Below, in pieces: positions 36,938 to 47,466 of a stretch of 64,000 nt of DNA (position 1 is its first letter; every line of letters begins with the position of its first letter). The notes under the pieces are model-generated. The model was not told where the DNA came from. It ran no database searches and worked only from the letters and a program-made list of their open reading frames with translations. This DNA is from Macrotis lagotis (lineage: Eukaryota > Chordata > Mammalia > Peramelemorphia > Peramelidae), in NCBI RefSeq assembly GCF_037893015.1, contig NC_133658.1:11441396-11505395 (forward strand). Reading direction: 5' to 3'. Made by a program: the position numbers and the translations under genes.

Positions 36938-37689
36938 ATAAAAGATACATAAATTGATGTTCTTGTGATACAAGGTGGGAGTGCCTCTGTAGGCAAGTAC
37001 CTTAATTTCTCTCTGATGCAATACCATTTTGGTGTGTTACTTGGTATGTGATTGAGTCTTGCTATAATAATTAGCCCTTATTCAGGACTGGTTCCTCCTT
37101 GACTTGACTGCTATTGAGTTCTGTAGTTGAGCTTTTGTGGGCTTTTGTCATGGTTAGAAGCTTCCATATCATCAACTGTTGCATTTTATCTCTGATGTTC
37201 AGTTCCCTCAATTGGGAAAATATGATCACAACAAGGTCTGAATAAAGAGTCAAGGAGAGTTCAAGTCAAGAAAGAAGGGACACTTATAGATTCAAGGTCA
37301 CAGGATGCAGAGATGAGATAGCTAACCTCCTGGCTCATACTGCTTGGTGTTTCACACCCACATGGTCATAACATTTCTTCTTCTTTTTCTTCATTTAAGT
37401 ACCATGAGGGAGAGAACACAGATTTGACTGTATGAGCTTTTTGTATGTACACTTAATTATAAATCAGTAGCCAATTCAAAAGGTTTTCTGTCACTCTGTA
37501 GTGAGAAGAGGCTGGATACTTATATAGCTTCTGAATCAGAGTCCTTTTATCATGCATTCATTAATTTCTGGAAGCAGGCTCTTCTCTGGCTGGATAAAAG
37601 TTAAGTCGTAGTACATCTACTCCTAGGGATCACACAAGAGCTAACTGGTCAGTCTCTCTCTACCACAAGGGCACTTTCCTAGTACAATA
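36938..37689. other. unassigned DNA
   Basis: About 750 bases without a recognised repeat. AATAAA-like motifs are present, and the short minus-strand frame at 37071-37253 has no domain. Confidence 0.4.
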
Positions 37690-38060
37690 TCATTGCAGAA
37701 CAATAAATCAATAACCAAACATTTATGGAGACCTACTCTCAGTGGTGGCTGCAGAGACTTCGAGAAAAATAGTAAAATTGTCCCTGACACCAAGTGGCTA
37801 AGGGAAATCACTTTGGGCAAATGTGCAGAGGTTAGATTAAAATACAAAGGGAATCAAAGCAGAAAGATCAATTAGGAGGCCATGACACTAGTACAGGTGA
37901 GAGGTGAAAAGTCCTTCCAGAAACAATAATAATTCATAGCCGATTGGGTATGTGGGATGAGTAAGAATGAGGAATCAAAGATATTATTGAATTTATGAAT
38001 CTCAATATTGAAAAGATGCTAGTGACTGTGTCCATTTGGAGAGGCAGTTTCCAGACTAGG
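37690..38060 (-). mobile_element. L2 fragments, antisense
   Basis: The left part (37705-37800) resembles the antisense L2 3' end ('CAAACATTTATGGAGACCTA'). The right part has 'TTAGGAGGCCATGACACTAG' (37872-37891), which is antisense L2 from further into the coding region. The middle of the element is missing. Confidence 0.7.
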
Positions 38061-38217
38061 AATTTCCCTAGTCATTGAAATAATAGTTATGATCTAAAAT
38101 GTATAACTGCCTGGGCACAGACATACACCATTTTGATTGTCAACACTTGGATGAATAAAAATTAATTAAATATGTGACCACCTTCCATCTACTGTGCTTA
38201 ATACTGGAAAGAAAAAG

Positions 38218-38236
38218 ACTCTCTCTCTCTCTCTCT

Positions 38237-38278
<42 letters not shown>
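38218..38278. repeat. compound (CT)n-(TA)n microsatellite
   Basis: About 10 CT units followed by about 20 TA units, ending exactly where the L1 at 38279 begins. Confidence 0.95.
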
Positions 38279-38282
<4 letters not shown>

Positions 38283-39108
38283 ACAAGAAAGGACAAAGAT
38301 CAGTGTTGGAAGGAATGTGGGAAAACTGGTACACTAATACATTGTGGGTGGAGCTGTGAACTCATCCAACCTTTCTGGGATGCAATTTGGAATTACACCC
38401 AAAGTGCAACAAAAATGTTTATACCCTTTGATCCAGCAATACCACTACTGGGTCTATACCCTGAAGAGATGCTGAAAAGGGTAAAAACATCACTGGTACA
38501 AAAATATTGATAGCTTTCCTGTTTGTGGTGGCAAAGAAATGAAAATCAAGTAAATGCCCTTCCACTGGGGAATGGCTGAATAAATTGTCATCTATGTATG
38601 TCATGGAATACTATTGTTCTATTAGAAACCAGGAGGGATGGGAATTCAAGGCAGCCTGGGAGGATTTGCATGAACTGATATTGACTGAGATGAGCAAAAC
38701 CAGAAAAAACATTATTTACCCTAAAAGCAACATGGGGGTGAGGATCAACCTTGATGGACTTGCTCATTCCATCAGTCCAACAACTAGGGACAATTTTGGG
38801 GTATCTGCAATGGAGAAGACCATCTGTATCCAGAGAAAGAATTGTGGAGTTTGAACAAGGAACAAAGATTATTATTTTCTATTTAGAAAAAAAGCCATTA
38901 TTATGTAATTTTGCAATCTCTTATATTTTATTTTTGTTCCTTCAGGATATGATTTCTCTCTCATCACATTCAACTGAGATCAATGCATACCATGTAATCA
39001 AAATAAAAACTAACAGACTGCCTTCTGTGGTGGGTGGGGGAGGGAAGCAAGATCAGGGTAACAATTGTAAAACTCAAAATAAATAAAATCTTTCTAAAAA
39101 ATAAAAAT
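38279..39108 (+). mobile_element. L1 copy 4, sense, 5'-truncated, different subfamily
   Basis: ORF2 C-terminus is seen in the frame at 38280-38510: 'WSCELIQPFWDAIWNY' and 'FDPAIPLLGLYPEE'. It then continues with 'RTKNIIYP'-like text and a 3' UTR (from about 38860) that differs from copies 1-3: it ends 'CAAAATAAATAAAATC' after a G-rich block (39029-39049). It is better preserved than copies 1-3. Confidence 0.9.
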
Positions 39109-39114
39109 ATATAA

Positions 39115-39500
39115 AAAGACACACATATACAAGTATGATGTTCATATGCATGCAACACAAATATGCACATATATGAACACACACGTGCATGGGCAGAAAT
39201 ACATCTTCATATACATAATGCCTATATACACATCATTTTTTCTCTGTTCTCAAAGAGATTTCCTTTTACTAAGAGGACATCAATTACACATTTACACATG
39301 CATGTAGATACAACACACATAGAACACTCTAGATAAGATGGAGATATATGAGCACCACCCATATGCCAGCTGGTCTAAACATATACAGATAGATGGATAG
39401 GTCCAAATAGAGCTGCATATACACATATTTTTTTCCACTTATCTCAGAGATTTCATTCTAAGGGGACCCCAAATAAATACAATTGTAAGTACACTACAGT
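39115..39500. repeat. two related ~65-bp segments in CATA-rich DNA
   Basis: 39222-39290 and 39420-39480 align with each other: 'TATACACAT', a T run, 'TCAGAGATTTCATT' against 'TCAAAGAGATTTCC', then '...GAGGAC/GGGGACC' and 'CAA..AA.TACA'. The spacing is about 200 bases, suggesting an old tandem duplication. Confidence 0.55.
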
Positions 39501-39948
39501 AAATCAATTAACCAAAGATAAGTTCCTAGTCTGTGCTGACTCTTAAGCCAGAAATGCACTTGCAAAGTCACCTTTCCTTGTCCTTAAAACCCTGACATTC
39601 TATCTATAGAGACAGCATGATAGGCATATGCAGAGATTATAAAATGTCAATACATAGATGATGCTTTTGGTGGGAAGCACTAGATTCGAAGGAAGTCAAA
39701 GCCAGTCTTCTACCTCAAAAACCATTGCATGGTCTATGGGATATGTCTAGCCATGGCCTCCGTGATACTGATGTGACTGGTACCATGAGGGTGACAATGA
39801 TGAAGAAGTGATAGCATATTTGAGCTGGCTTTCAGATCTTGTTTTTTGCTCTCTCTAATGCTCTGTTTAGATTTAATTAGAAATGCTGTCAATCATTTAG
39901 GCAACAGCCTGTTTCCCAAAACGTATCGTATGATCATGGAATATACAC
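39501..39948. other. unassigned DNA
   Basis: No gene or repeat recognised. Confidence 0.4.
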
Positions 39949-40135
39949 TTGGAGGGCCTTTATGGATTATTGAGTTTACCTTCTACCTTCATGTGTCCTT
40001 GTTTTTAGAGAACTCGTGGCTCTGGGGAAGTGATTAACTCAAAGTCACAGAAGTGTCATGGAATAAAGTTTGGTTTGGGACTTTGAAGCCTCTGGCTCCA
40101 ATTCCAGAATTCTTCCTTCTGCCTCATGAGACACC
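39949..40135 (-). mobile_element. MIR fragment, antisense
   Basis: 'GAAGTGATTAACTCAAAGTC' and 'GCCTCTGGCTCCAATTCCAG' correspond to the antisense MIR core and head side. Confidence 0.65.
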
Positions 40136-40361
40136 TCACATGGTTTAAAAGACTTTTCAAGAGAGATACAGAGTAGTTGACCTGAGAATACTTTGCTTTT
40201 ACCAAGAACTTTCTCTGCTTAAGAATTTGTATAATGAACAAATTACTAGGAAGAATGTTGGAAGATCAGAGATTCAGATTTTGTCCTGATATAAGGGAAA
40301 TCCATTAGCAATTAAAGCTATCCAAAGGATGTGTGGTATTTCTGACATTACTTTTTCCTAA

Positions 40362-40505
40362 TTCCCTTCCTACCTATCTACACTGTTCTCTGTTTACTTG
40401 GCAAGATCATCACCCCTCACCCACACAGTATGGGTGTTCCCCAAGGCTCTGTCTTGGACTCTCTTCTCCCCCACCTCTCTATGATCACATCAATATGGGA
40501 TTCTT
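40362..40505 (+). mobile_element. L2 reverse-transcriptase fragment, sense
   Basis: From 40430 the frame reads 'MGVPQGSVLDSLLPHL', the conserved motif 'GVPQGSVLGPLLF' of CR1/L2-clade reverse transcriptases with one glycine changed to aspartate. The upstream text is a degraded continuation. Confidence 0.8.
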
Positions 40506-40514
40506 ATGAGTTTT

Positions 40515-40582
40515 CCAGGTTGAGAGGCCCAAGAGGCAGTTGATGAGCTGGGACTTAAGAGACAGATGAGGATGTGGAAATT
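40515..40582 (-). mobile_element. small L2 fragment, antisense
   Basis: 'GGTTGAGAGGCCCAAGAGGC' and 'AGTTGATGAGCTGGGACTTA' are antisense L2, immediately next to a sense L2 piece, so the element was rearranged. Confidence 0.55.
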
Positions 40583-40779
40583 TGGAAATAACCTAATTTG
40601 AGACAATTAATTGTATGCATACGCAATCCGGCCAATCCAAACCATCTTTCCACTGAACTCCTAAATTTGAGTTCTGTGGAGAGCATCACCATCTTGATGC
40701 TTTCCAAATTTACAGCCTTCAAAAGAAAGCTTAGAGGCAACTCTATAGATGAATGCAGTCCAAAAGACAGAAAATTGAA

Positions 40780-40905
40780 GCCTTCTTCAGACATTCATGA
40801 ATTGTGTGACCCTGGGAAAATCCCTTAACTTCAGTTTCTTCATCTATAAAATGGGATTCAAAATGACACTTACTTCAGTGCTACATGTATGTCAAACATG
40901 GACAT
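40780..40905 (+). mobile_element. MIR fragment, sense
   Basis: 'TTGTGTGACCCTGGGAAAAT' and 'TCATCTATAAAATGGGATTC' are the MIR core. Confidence 0.85.
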
Positions 40906-40939
40906 CACCTTCAGCTCCCTTACTCCTTAGGGTTCCTTA

Positions 40940-41430
40940 AGAACTCAGAGGTTCTGACCTCATAACTTTTTCTCATCCATGGTTTTCTTTCACTCCACAT
41001 AGACACAGTCATCATCCAGGTCCTCATCATCTCTTTCTTGGACTATTATAAAAGTTGACTCATTGATGTCCTTGGTTTTTAACTGTTATATTTCTGATCT
41101 AACCTCTCAAACTAATTATCCTAACACAAACTCCTAGAACCCTATGTTCAGGAAATCTCTATAGCTCCCTTTTTCCTGCATGATGAACACTAAAATTGAA
41201 GTGACATCTAAAACCTTTCCAACCTGGTTCTAACCTAGCTTTTCAAATATTTCATATACTTTTCCTTTACATACTCTAATTTTTAGCCATAGTGGTTTAC
41301 TTGCTCCTTCACATACTTTCCTCATAGATTGCAATCATCTTTGAGGGAGGAACCCTTTATTTCTACTTTCATATTCCCAGAATCTGGTCTAATATCTAGT
41401 ACATCATAGGAACTCAATGAATGCTTAGTG
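40940..41430 (+). mobile_element. L2 fragment, sense, with 3' end
   Basis: 'TTTCTTGGACTATTATAAAA' (41032-41051) through 'AAAACCTTTCCAACCTGGTT' to the 3' end 'GAACTCAATGAATGCTTAG' at 41410-41428. Confidence 0.8.
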
Positions 41431-41439
41431 TACCATGAC

Positions 41440-41700
41440 TTTGGATGATATTCCTTCTTTCACTTCTATGGTTTTGCATGTGTATTCCCCAGTCCCTGAA
41501 ATAATTTCCCTCTTGTAATCCTTAGTGTTCTTCAAGGATCAACTCTCATGCCACTTTCCAGTCAAGGTCTATCTTCATTGCCCCTTAACCCAGAATTTCA
41601 TTTTAAATTTAGGTGTTTGCTTCTCCTCTTCTAATGACTTGAAAAATTGTTTTTACCCATTTATAGAAATGTCCAGTCTGTTAAATATTAGAGACTTGAA
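41440..41700 (+). mobile_element. second L2 fragment, sense
   Basis: 'CCTGAAATAATTTCCCTC' and 'AAGGATCAACTCTCATGCCA' correspond to L2 text that normally lies before the 3' end just passed. Order is therefore disturbed, by a second insertion or a rearrangement. Confidence 0.6.
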
Positions 41701-42289
41701 AATATCACCACCTTTATTTTGTCTTTCCAGCCTTCCTGCTTAGCAGATAGAAGGTACCATATATATGCTTGGAGGGATGTGGAGGCCACCATCAAAAATT
41801 GAAAGACTTTCTCTTAGGTAGCTTCAGGAAAATATTCTTGTTTAAGTCACAGGTACCCCAAGGTCCTCCCACCTCTGAGATGATAAGATTCCATGACATG
41901 TCATGCTTTTCCTTGTGTGTTTTTCCAAGCTATAATGGGAATCAAGAAGCTATAATTTCACCATTTCTGTGATGTTGTTCCAAATTTTGAATAACCATAT
42001 ATTGTTAAATATAAGAGTTATGACAATAAATCAATGTGATTGATTTTTAAAAATTCATATTAGGATCATTTTTTCTCATGCTTCCATTTTCACATTTATT
42101 TGTTGACAATTTGCCATTTTAATAAGTCAGATTCCCACTGGACCATGCATTCTGAATGATTGTTTTGTGTGTGGGGAAAAAAAGCCCACCACAACAATAA
42201 TAACATATTATCCCATTTTTCTGCCATCTAGCTTCTGGAGTGGGAGGCTCATATGGTCAGACCAGTAATTTAGGAATATTATTTTTTCA
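41701..42289. other. unassigned DNA
   Basis: No gene or repeat recognised. Confidence 0.4.
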
Positions 42290-42480
42290 GCTGAATGGAG
42301 GATGGCCTGAAAAAAGAAGATACTTGGAGCAGGCAGACTTATCATCAACTTAATGCAATAATCTAGGAAAGAGATGAAGAGGTTCCAGAGTGGTAGTAAT
42401 GTTTGAGGAGAGAAGAGGTAGATACAAAGAGGATTAGAAAGTGTTAGAAACATAGTTTTTAAGGCCAAAAATCAAGATCA
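42290..42480 (-). mobile_element. L2 fragment, antisense
   Basis: 'AATGCAATAATCTAGGAAAG' (42353-42372) matches antisense L2 'tattgcagtagtccaggtgag', and the following 'atgatgagggtttgaaccag' counterpart is also present. Confidence 0.7.
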
Positions 42481-42593
42481 AGCCCAGGGTGGGGGGCAAA
42501 AATGAATGCTGGTCTGAGTTTCTCCATAACATAAAGTCTCTCCTCCAATGCCCAGGATGGGATGTGCCTTAGAGAGGAATCTATGATAATGTT

Positions 42594-42874
42594 AGTTCTT
42601 TGTTTTCAAAGAAGACTGGGACATCAGGGAGGTGATGCCATGACAAATACATAAATTGGATTTACGTGAGAAGGATGGTGTGCTAAGTCACCAGTCTCAC
42701 TTCCTCCTCTAGATCCATCTGGCTAAATCTGAATCAGGATGACTGGAGATGGATGCAAGGCACTCAGGGTTAAGTGACTTGTCCAAGGTCACATAACTAG
42801 TAAGTGGCAAGGTTCTGAGGCCAGATTCAAACTCCCATCCTCCTGAAGTCAAGGCCAGTGCTCTATCCACTGAA
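42594..42874 (-). mobile_element. long SINE, antisense
   Basis: Tail 'TTTTCAAAGAAGACTGGGAC', central 'AATCAGGATGACTGGAGATG', core 'GGTTAAGTGACTTGTCCAAG' and a shortened head ending near 'CTATCCACTGA'. Confidence 0.93.
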
Positions 42875-42959
42875 GGTCTCACGTCTAGTTGCATATAGGA
42901 GAGTTAAAAAGGACCCAGTCCTGAGGGAACTTTAAAGAATAGACAATTGTAGAGGAATG

Positions 42960-43344
42960 TATCTTCATGTATGTTTGTGTATGTGTGTGTGCATGAGTAT
43001 AGATGTATATCTAGATGTGTAAAGTTTATAAGCACAAAGAGAAATGTTCATACATCCATCTGTATAAGCATATATATATATATATATATATGGAAATGTA
43101 TAGATATTCACATGGAACTACAATTAATATGAGAACATTTGCACATATTTATATCTTCTTGTCCATGTATACATTTATATATGCATATTAAAACAAACAA
43201 TTTTATATATTTTAATATTCATATTTAAATTTATTCATATTTATTTTATCAATATATAAATACAATGTTTCTATTTAACTTAAATATTAATATTTAATAT
43301 AAAATATTTTGATATTTTATATATATTCAAATATTTCCTATTCA
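42960..43344. repeat. TG/TA-rich to extremely AT-rich tract
   Basis: A TGTG/TATG tract and a (TA)n run (43074-43091) lead into 43195-43340, which is almost all A and T with short palindromic runs such as AAATATTAATATTTAA. Confidence 0.8.
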
Positions 43345-43460
43345 ATAGAATACAAACTCTTTCAGGGAAAGAATGTTTTGCTTTAGTCTGGTTATCTCTA
43401 TCATCATCAATGTGCTTGAAACAGTCATTTTTAATAAATATTTGTCTAATCCCTTGATCT
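43345..43460 (+). mobile_element. L2 3' end fragment, sense
   Basis: 'TTTCAGGGAAAGAATGTTTT' and 'TTTTTAATAAATATTTGTC' match the 'ccttgagggcagggaatg...taataaatgcttg' L2 3' end. Confidence 0.7.
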
Positions 43461-43664
43461 TTGCTTTATTCTGATTACATACTCACTTCCAAATTAGGTT
43501 CTGTCATTTGTGCTCTGTTTATCTCCTCATTATATCATAAAATTCTGAAAATCAAAGACTGTTATTTTTTCATTTATAATCCTTGACTCTTGGGCAAATT
43601 AAAAAAATTTTAAATATATGAATTCATTGGATAATAAAATAGAACTTTTTCTCTTGGAGATGTT

Positions 43665-43990
43665 AAAATGCTTTTTTTTAAATTTTAGAAATGTTTTATT
43701 CTGAGTTTTACCATTTTTCCCCTAATCTTGCTTCCCTCTCTCCCCATCCCCCAGAGTAGGCAGTTTGCTAGTCTTTACATCATTCCCATACTATGGATTG
43801 ATCTACGTTGAATGTGATGAGAAAGAAATCATATCCTTAAGGAAGAAACACATAGTATATGATATAGCAGACTTACATAACAAGATAACATTTTTTTCAA
43901 TTAAAGGTAACAGTCTTTCATCTTTGTTCCACCTCCACAATTCTTTCTCAGGATACAGATGGCATTCTCCATCATAGATATCGCAAGATT
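43665..43990 (-). mobile_element. L1 3' UTR fragment, antisense (copy 5)
   Basis: 'CTAATCTTGCTTCCCTCTCT' (43722-43741), 'AATCATATCCTTAAGGAAG' (43827-43845) and 'CAGATGGCATTCTCCATCAT' (43956-43975) are antisense L1 3' UTR of the same subfamily as the copy at 38279-39108. The 70-codon frame at 43765-43977 is incidental. Confidence 0.78.
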
Positions 43991-44882
43991 GTACAATTAC
44001 ATAGTTGAGAAGTCCTGAGACATAAATAGGGACAGAACATAGAAAATTGTCTCTGTGTCTCCTATTTTGTTAAACAAACACACAAAAAAGACTACACTCT
44101 TTTTATGACATTAAAATATTTAAAAATGTAGGGAGAAAACATGTTTAAGGGGGGGGGAATGTAAACCACTAAAAACGAAAGAGCTAAACCTTTCTGATGG
44201 CTTAGTGAATGTGCCATTTGATATTTGCTGGCTGATGGCTATTCTCTCATATCGATTTAAAAGAAAATAAAATAAAAGTCATGGATTAATGTTTAAAAAA
44301 ACCCACCATTACCGAAGTGTGGCTCAAAATTAATTTTGCCTCAAGCCTGCATCTTATTGATATTTTAAAATGTCATTCAAGATTTGCAGACCATACATAA
44401 AAATAGATTGAGCAGCAACTTTTCTTTTCAATAGCAACCCATCCCAGCAGAAGAGAAGCGAAAAAGAATGGTCAGAAAACTAGCGCCAAGTCCAAGTGAG
44501 GGGAACTTCTACAAATCAACACGAAGCGTGACCCCTTTGGTATTAATTCGGTTCAGGTTGTAAGTCTTCTTATGGTGATTCAAGACTGTAAATCCTTAAT
44601 TTGGACATTCCCTCCAAAGACCCAAAAGCCATTCCCTCCACCTGACTAGCCCATTAAACTCTTGCCCCTATTGTCCCACGAGTTTGTCCTCAGAGAGATG
44701 AAAACTGGCATCAGTTTCTCCTCACATCCTTCATCCTCTGCAAAGGAAGATTCCTTCTTTTACACTCATTTGTCCCCTTGATGAAATATCCTTTGTTCCA
44801 TAATTCCTCATTCATAAGGTGGACTCAACTGCATCAAATACCTGTCCATTATGCTGCCTTCCTCATTTTCAATTAACAGTTA
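43991..44882. other. unassigned DNA, partly GC-richer
   Basis: A G run of nine lies at 44149-44157. From 44400 to 44560 the text carries several CpGs and no repeat motif, unlike its AT-rich surroundings; it could be a conserved non-coding element but nothing here proves it. Confidence 0.4.
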
Positions 44883-45146
44883 ACAATGAAAACAAATAAC
44901 ATTTACAGAGCGTTTATTATTTGCCCGACACTGTGCTGAACATTTTGCAATGGTCTCACTTAATCCTCTCAACAACCCTGGAAGAACAGTGTTATTATCA
45001 CCATTTTATTATGAGGAAGATGAGTCAAACTTAGGTAAAGTGACTTTCCAAGGGTCACAAAGCTACTTAGTGTTTGAGACAAATTTGAACTCGGATATTC
45101 CTGACTCCAGACCCAACACTTATTCTGAATATATCATCTAGATGCC
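44883..45146 (-). mobile_element. MIR SINE, antisense, long copy
   Basis: 'GCGTTTATTATTTGCCCGAC' (44911-44930), 'CCTCTCAACAACCCTGGAAG', 'AAAGTGACTTTCCAAGGGTC' and 'ATTCCTGACTCCAGACCCAA' run in antisense order, covering most of an extended MIR. Confidence 0.9.
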
Positions 45147-45224
45147 CCAGTTCTTTGGGGTTCTTATCTCTTGTTCAAGGAGAAAGGGGGGGAAAAACCT
45201 AGTAGTCCCTTGAGAAATCCACAG

Positions 45225-45440
45225 AAATAGTTATTTATTAAATAATTTATATATATATATACCTACCAACATTGTGTTAGGTGCTGGAGCTACAAAGAGA
45301 AAAACGAAAGCATCTCGGATCCAAGAAACTCCTTTTCTAGAAGGGGAAGGTAACATATCTATATGGAGATGCAGAATATACAAAATAGATAAAAGTAATT
45401 CTTGGGGAACACAACATTTACCTGAGGGAGCCCTGGGCTG
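45225..45440 (-). mobile_element. L2 3' end fragment, antisense
   Basis: 'GTGTTAGGTGCTGGAGCTAC' (45274-45293) matches the antisense 'ctgtgctaggcgctggggatac' text near the L2 3' end. A short TA run (45249-45261) lies inside. Confidence 0.65.
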
Positions 45441-45580
45441 AAACTTGCCTAGGAATAGTGCTGCTTTGGCTATCTGCAGGCTAATATGTAATCCGTTAAT
45501 ATGAAGTTACATTCTGGGGGAAAACACAATAGAGAAAACTGACTTTTCCTTCTGACTGATTGATGTTTGCATTTTGTTCT

Positions 45581-45822
45581 GGGAAGAAGGAAGGAAGGAA
45601 AGAAGGAAGAAAAGAAGGAAGGGAGGGAGGAGGGAGGGAAGGGAGGGAGGAAGGAAGGGAGGAAGGAAGGAGGGAGGAAAGGGAGGGAGGAAGGAGGAAG
45701 GGAGGGAGGAAGGGAGGAAGGAATGGAGGGAGGGAGGAAGGAAGGAAGGAAGGAAGGAAGGAAGGAAGGAAGGAAGGAAGGAAGGAAGGAGGAAGGAAGG
45801 GAAGGAGGGAGGGAGGAAGAAA
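45581..45822. repeat. 242-base purine tract, (GGAA/GGGA)n
   Basis: The plus strand is purine throughout except one T at 45724. Units vary between GGAA, GGGA and GAAA, with a clean (GGAA)n core at about 45738-45789. Several 80-150 codon frames on both strands cross it only because these units contain no stop codon. Confidence 0.97.
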
Positions 45823-46434
45823 CTCTAAGGACCTTTCGGTTATTCCCAAACAAAAAGTAAAAATTCCTGACAACAGGGCATCCAAGTTTCCTCCTGAAGA
45901 AGTCTTTTGGCAAAGGCCAGAGTCCATACAGTTCTGTATACTTTTAAACAATTTTAAGACTGTATTGTTTCCTGCTCTTATTCTTTTCTTCTCTAATCCT
46001 ACCCCTCAATAGGTACTGCCACTACCCCTGCCAATCTGAAGGGAATCTGGGAGATCGTCTTCTAACTATGTGTCTCTACTTAAAAATCTCTTAACTGTAC
46101 TGACCTGGAAAGGGATCACTAGTAGAAGAAGAAGGGGCTTCTGGAAAGTCATCTGCTCTGGATGCTGTCGTTCAGTAGACCAGATACAATCTCAGTGAAT
46201 GGTCAAAGATGACCGTTTGCTACTCCCCACATGGTGGTGATGGGAAGGTAGGTCAATTGGTCTAGTTTTTACTTTGGTTCCTGGCTACTTTTGCCTCCAT
46301 CTGTTTTTTTTTTTCCTTTAGCATTGATCTTGTGAATTATAAAAGAACAGAAGGAATAGTATCAAAGATATCTATCAGTGAAGTTGTGGCAGTGGCACCC
46401 CTCTTATTGCCTAAGGAAATTAGTGACTCAGGGG
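45823..46434. other. unassigned DNA
   Basis: No gene or repeat recognised. Confidence 0.4.
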
Positions 46435-46655
46435 AAACACACTGAGTCTATAATCAGGAAAGACCTAAGACACTCAAATCCAGGCACAGACATCTGAGTA
46501 GGTGTGGCCCTAGGCAAATAATTTAAGCTCTGTTTGTCTCAGTTTCTTCAAATGTAAAATGAAGATAATTGCCCCTCCCTCTCAAGATTAGGGTGAGGAT
46601 CAGATGAGATAATATTATAAAATGTGTTTAGCACAAGTCTGGGGTATAAGTTCCA
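46435..46655 (+). mobile_element. MIR fragment, sense
   Basis: 'AGGTGTGGCCCTAGGCAAAT', 'TCTCAGTTTCTTCAAATGTA' and 'CAGATGAGATAATATTATAA' in MIR order. Confidence 0.85.
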
Positions 46656-46970
46656 TAAAATGCTTTTTCCTTTCTGCCTTCAGCATGTTCAACCACCACC
46701 ACCACTGAGAGAAGTCACCCAAAAGGTCAAAGTTGGCTTGTTTACAGGAAAATGCCCAATGCAGAGGTGAATTTTAGCAGAAATGTCAAACTGTGTCATG
46801 TCTTGATGAGGATTAAGGAACAGACTTTCAAAAGAGTGCATAATCAGTAGGCTATTCTTAATTCTTTTCTAAATATAATGTACCTAATTATTTTTAAGTT
46901 TTCTGCTTTTTTAAATGGAAATTTATCTTATAAACCCATTTCTTTGTAGAAATAAATTGATTGATGTTGA
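46656..46970. other. unassigned DNA
   Basis: Nothing recognised. Confidence 0.4.
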
Positions 46971-47226
46971 TGTCTTGTCCTTCATTCTCAAAGGAGATCA
47001 TGACATCAAGGGAGGTGATGCCATGATAAGCATGTGAAATTGGATTTGAGTGGAGGTGGGGCTGGGTGGAGCTGTGCTAAGTCACCAGCCTCACCTTCTC
47101 CTCCAGAATCATCTGGATCCAGTGGCTAGATATGAATCAGGATGACTGGAGATGATCCTGGATGGGAGGAAATCAGAGGTAAGTGACTTGCCCAAGGTCA
47201 CATAGCTTGTAGATGGCAAGTAAAAA
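46971..47226 (-). mobile_element. long SINE, antisense, head truncated
   Basis: Tail 'TTGTCCTTCATTCTCAAAGG' and central 'CATCTGGATCCAGTGGCTAG' are clear. It ends after 'AGTGACTTGCCCAAGGTCAC' with the tRNA-like head missing. Confidence 0.93.
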
Positions 47227-47254
47227 TAAATACCTTGTCTCAGAATGATTGTGT

Positions 47255-47466
47255 TTGTATGTTGTTCATTTGTTTTCGGTCGTGTTTGACCCCCAAATAC
47301 TGGAGAAGTTTGCTATTTCATTCTGCAGCTTATTTTACAGATGAAGACACTGAGACAAACAGTTTTCAGCGATTTAAACAGGGTCACGTAGCTAATAAGT
47401 GTCTGGGCTGAGTTTGAACTCATGAAGAAAAGACTCCCCCAACTCGCAGTTTTCTTCCCACAGTGC
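47255..47466 (-). mobile_element. THER/MIR-type SINE with tail, antisense
   Basis: 'GTTCATTTGTTTTCGGTCGT' (tail), 'CAGATGAAGACACTGAGACA' (core) and 'GTGTCTGGGCTGAGTTTGAA' (head side) are in antisense order. Confidence 0.78.

Noticed and set aside
45470-46012. Several overlapping 84-151 codon open frames on both strands (Lys/Glu/Gly-rich and Pro/Ser/Leu-rich)
   Set aside because: They follow the GGAA/GGGA repeat, whose units contain no stop codon in any frame; the frames have no independent support.
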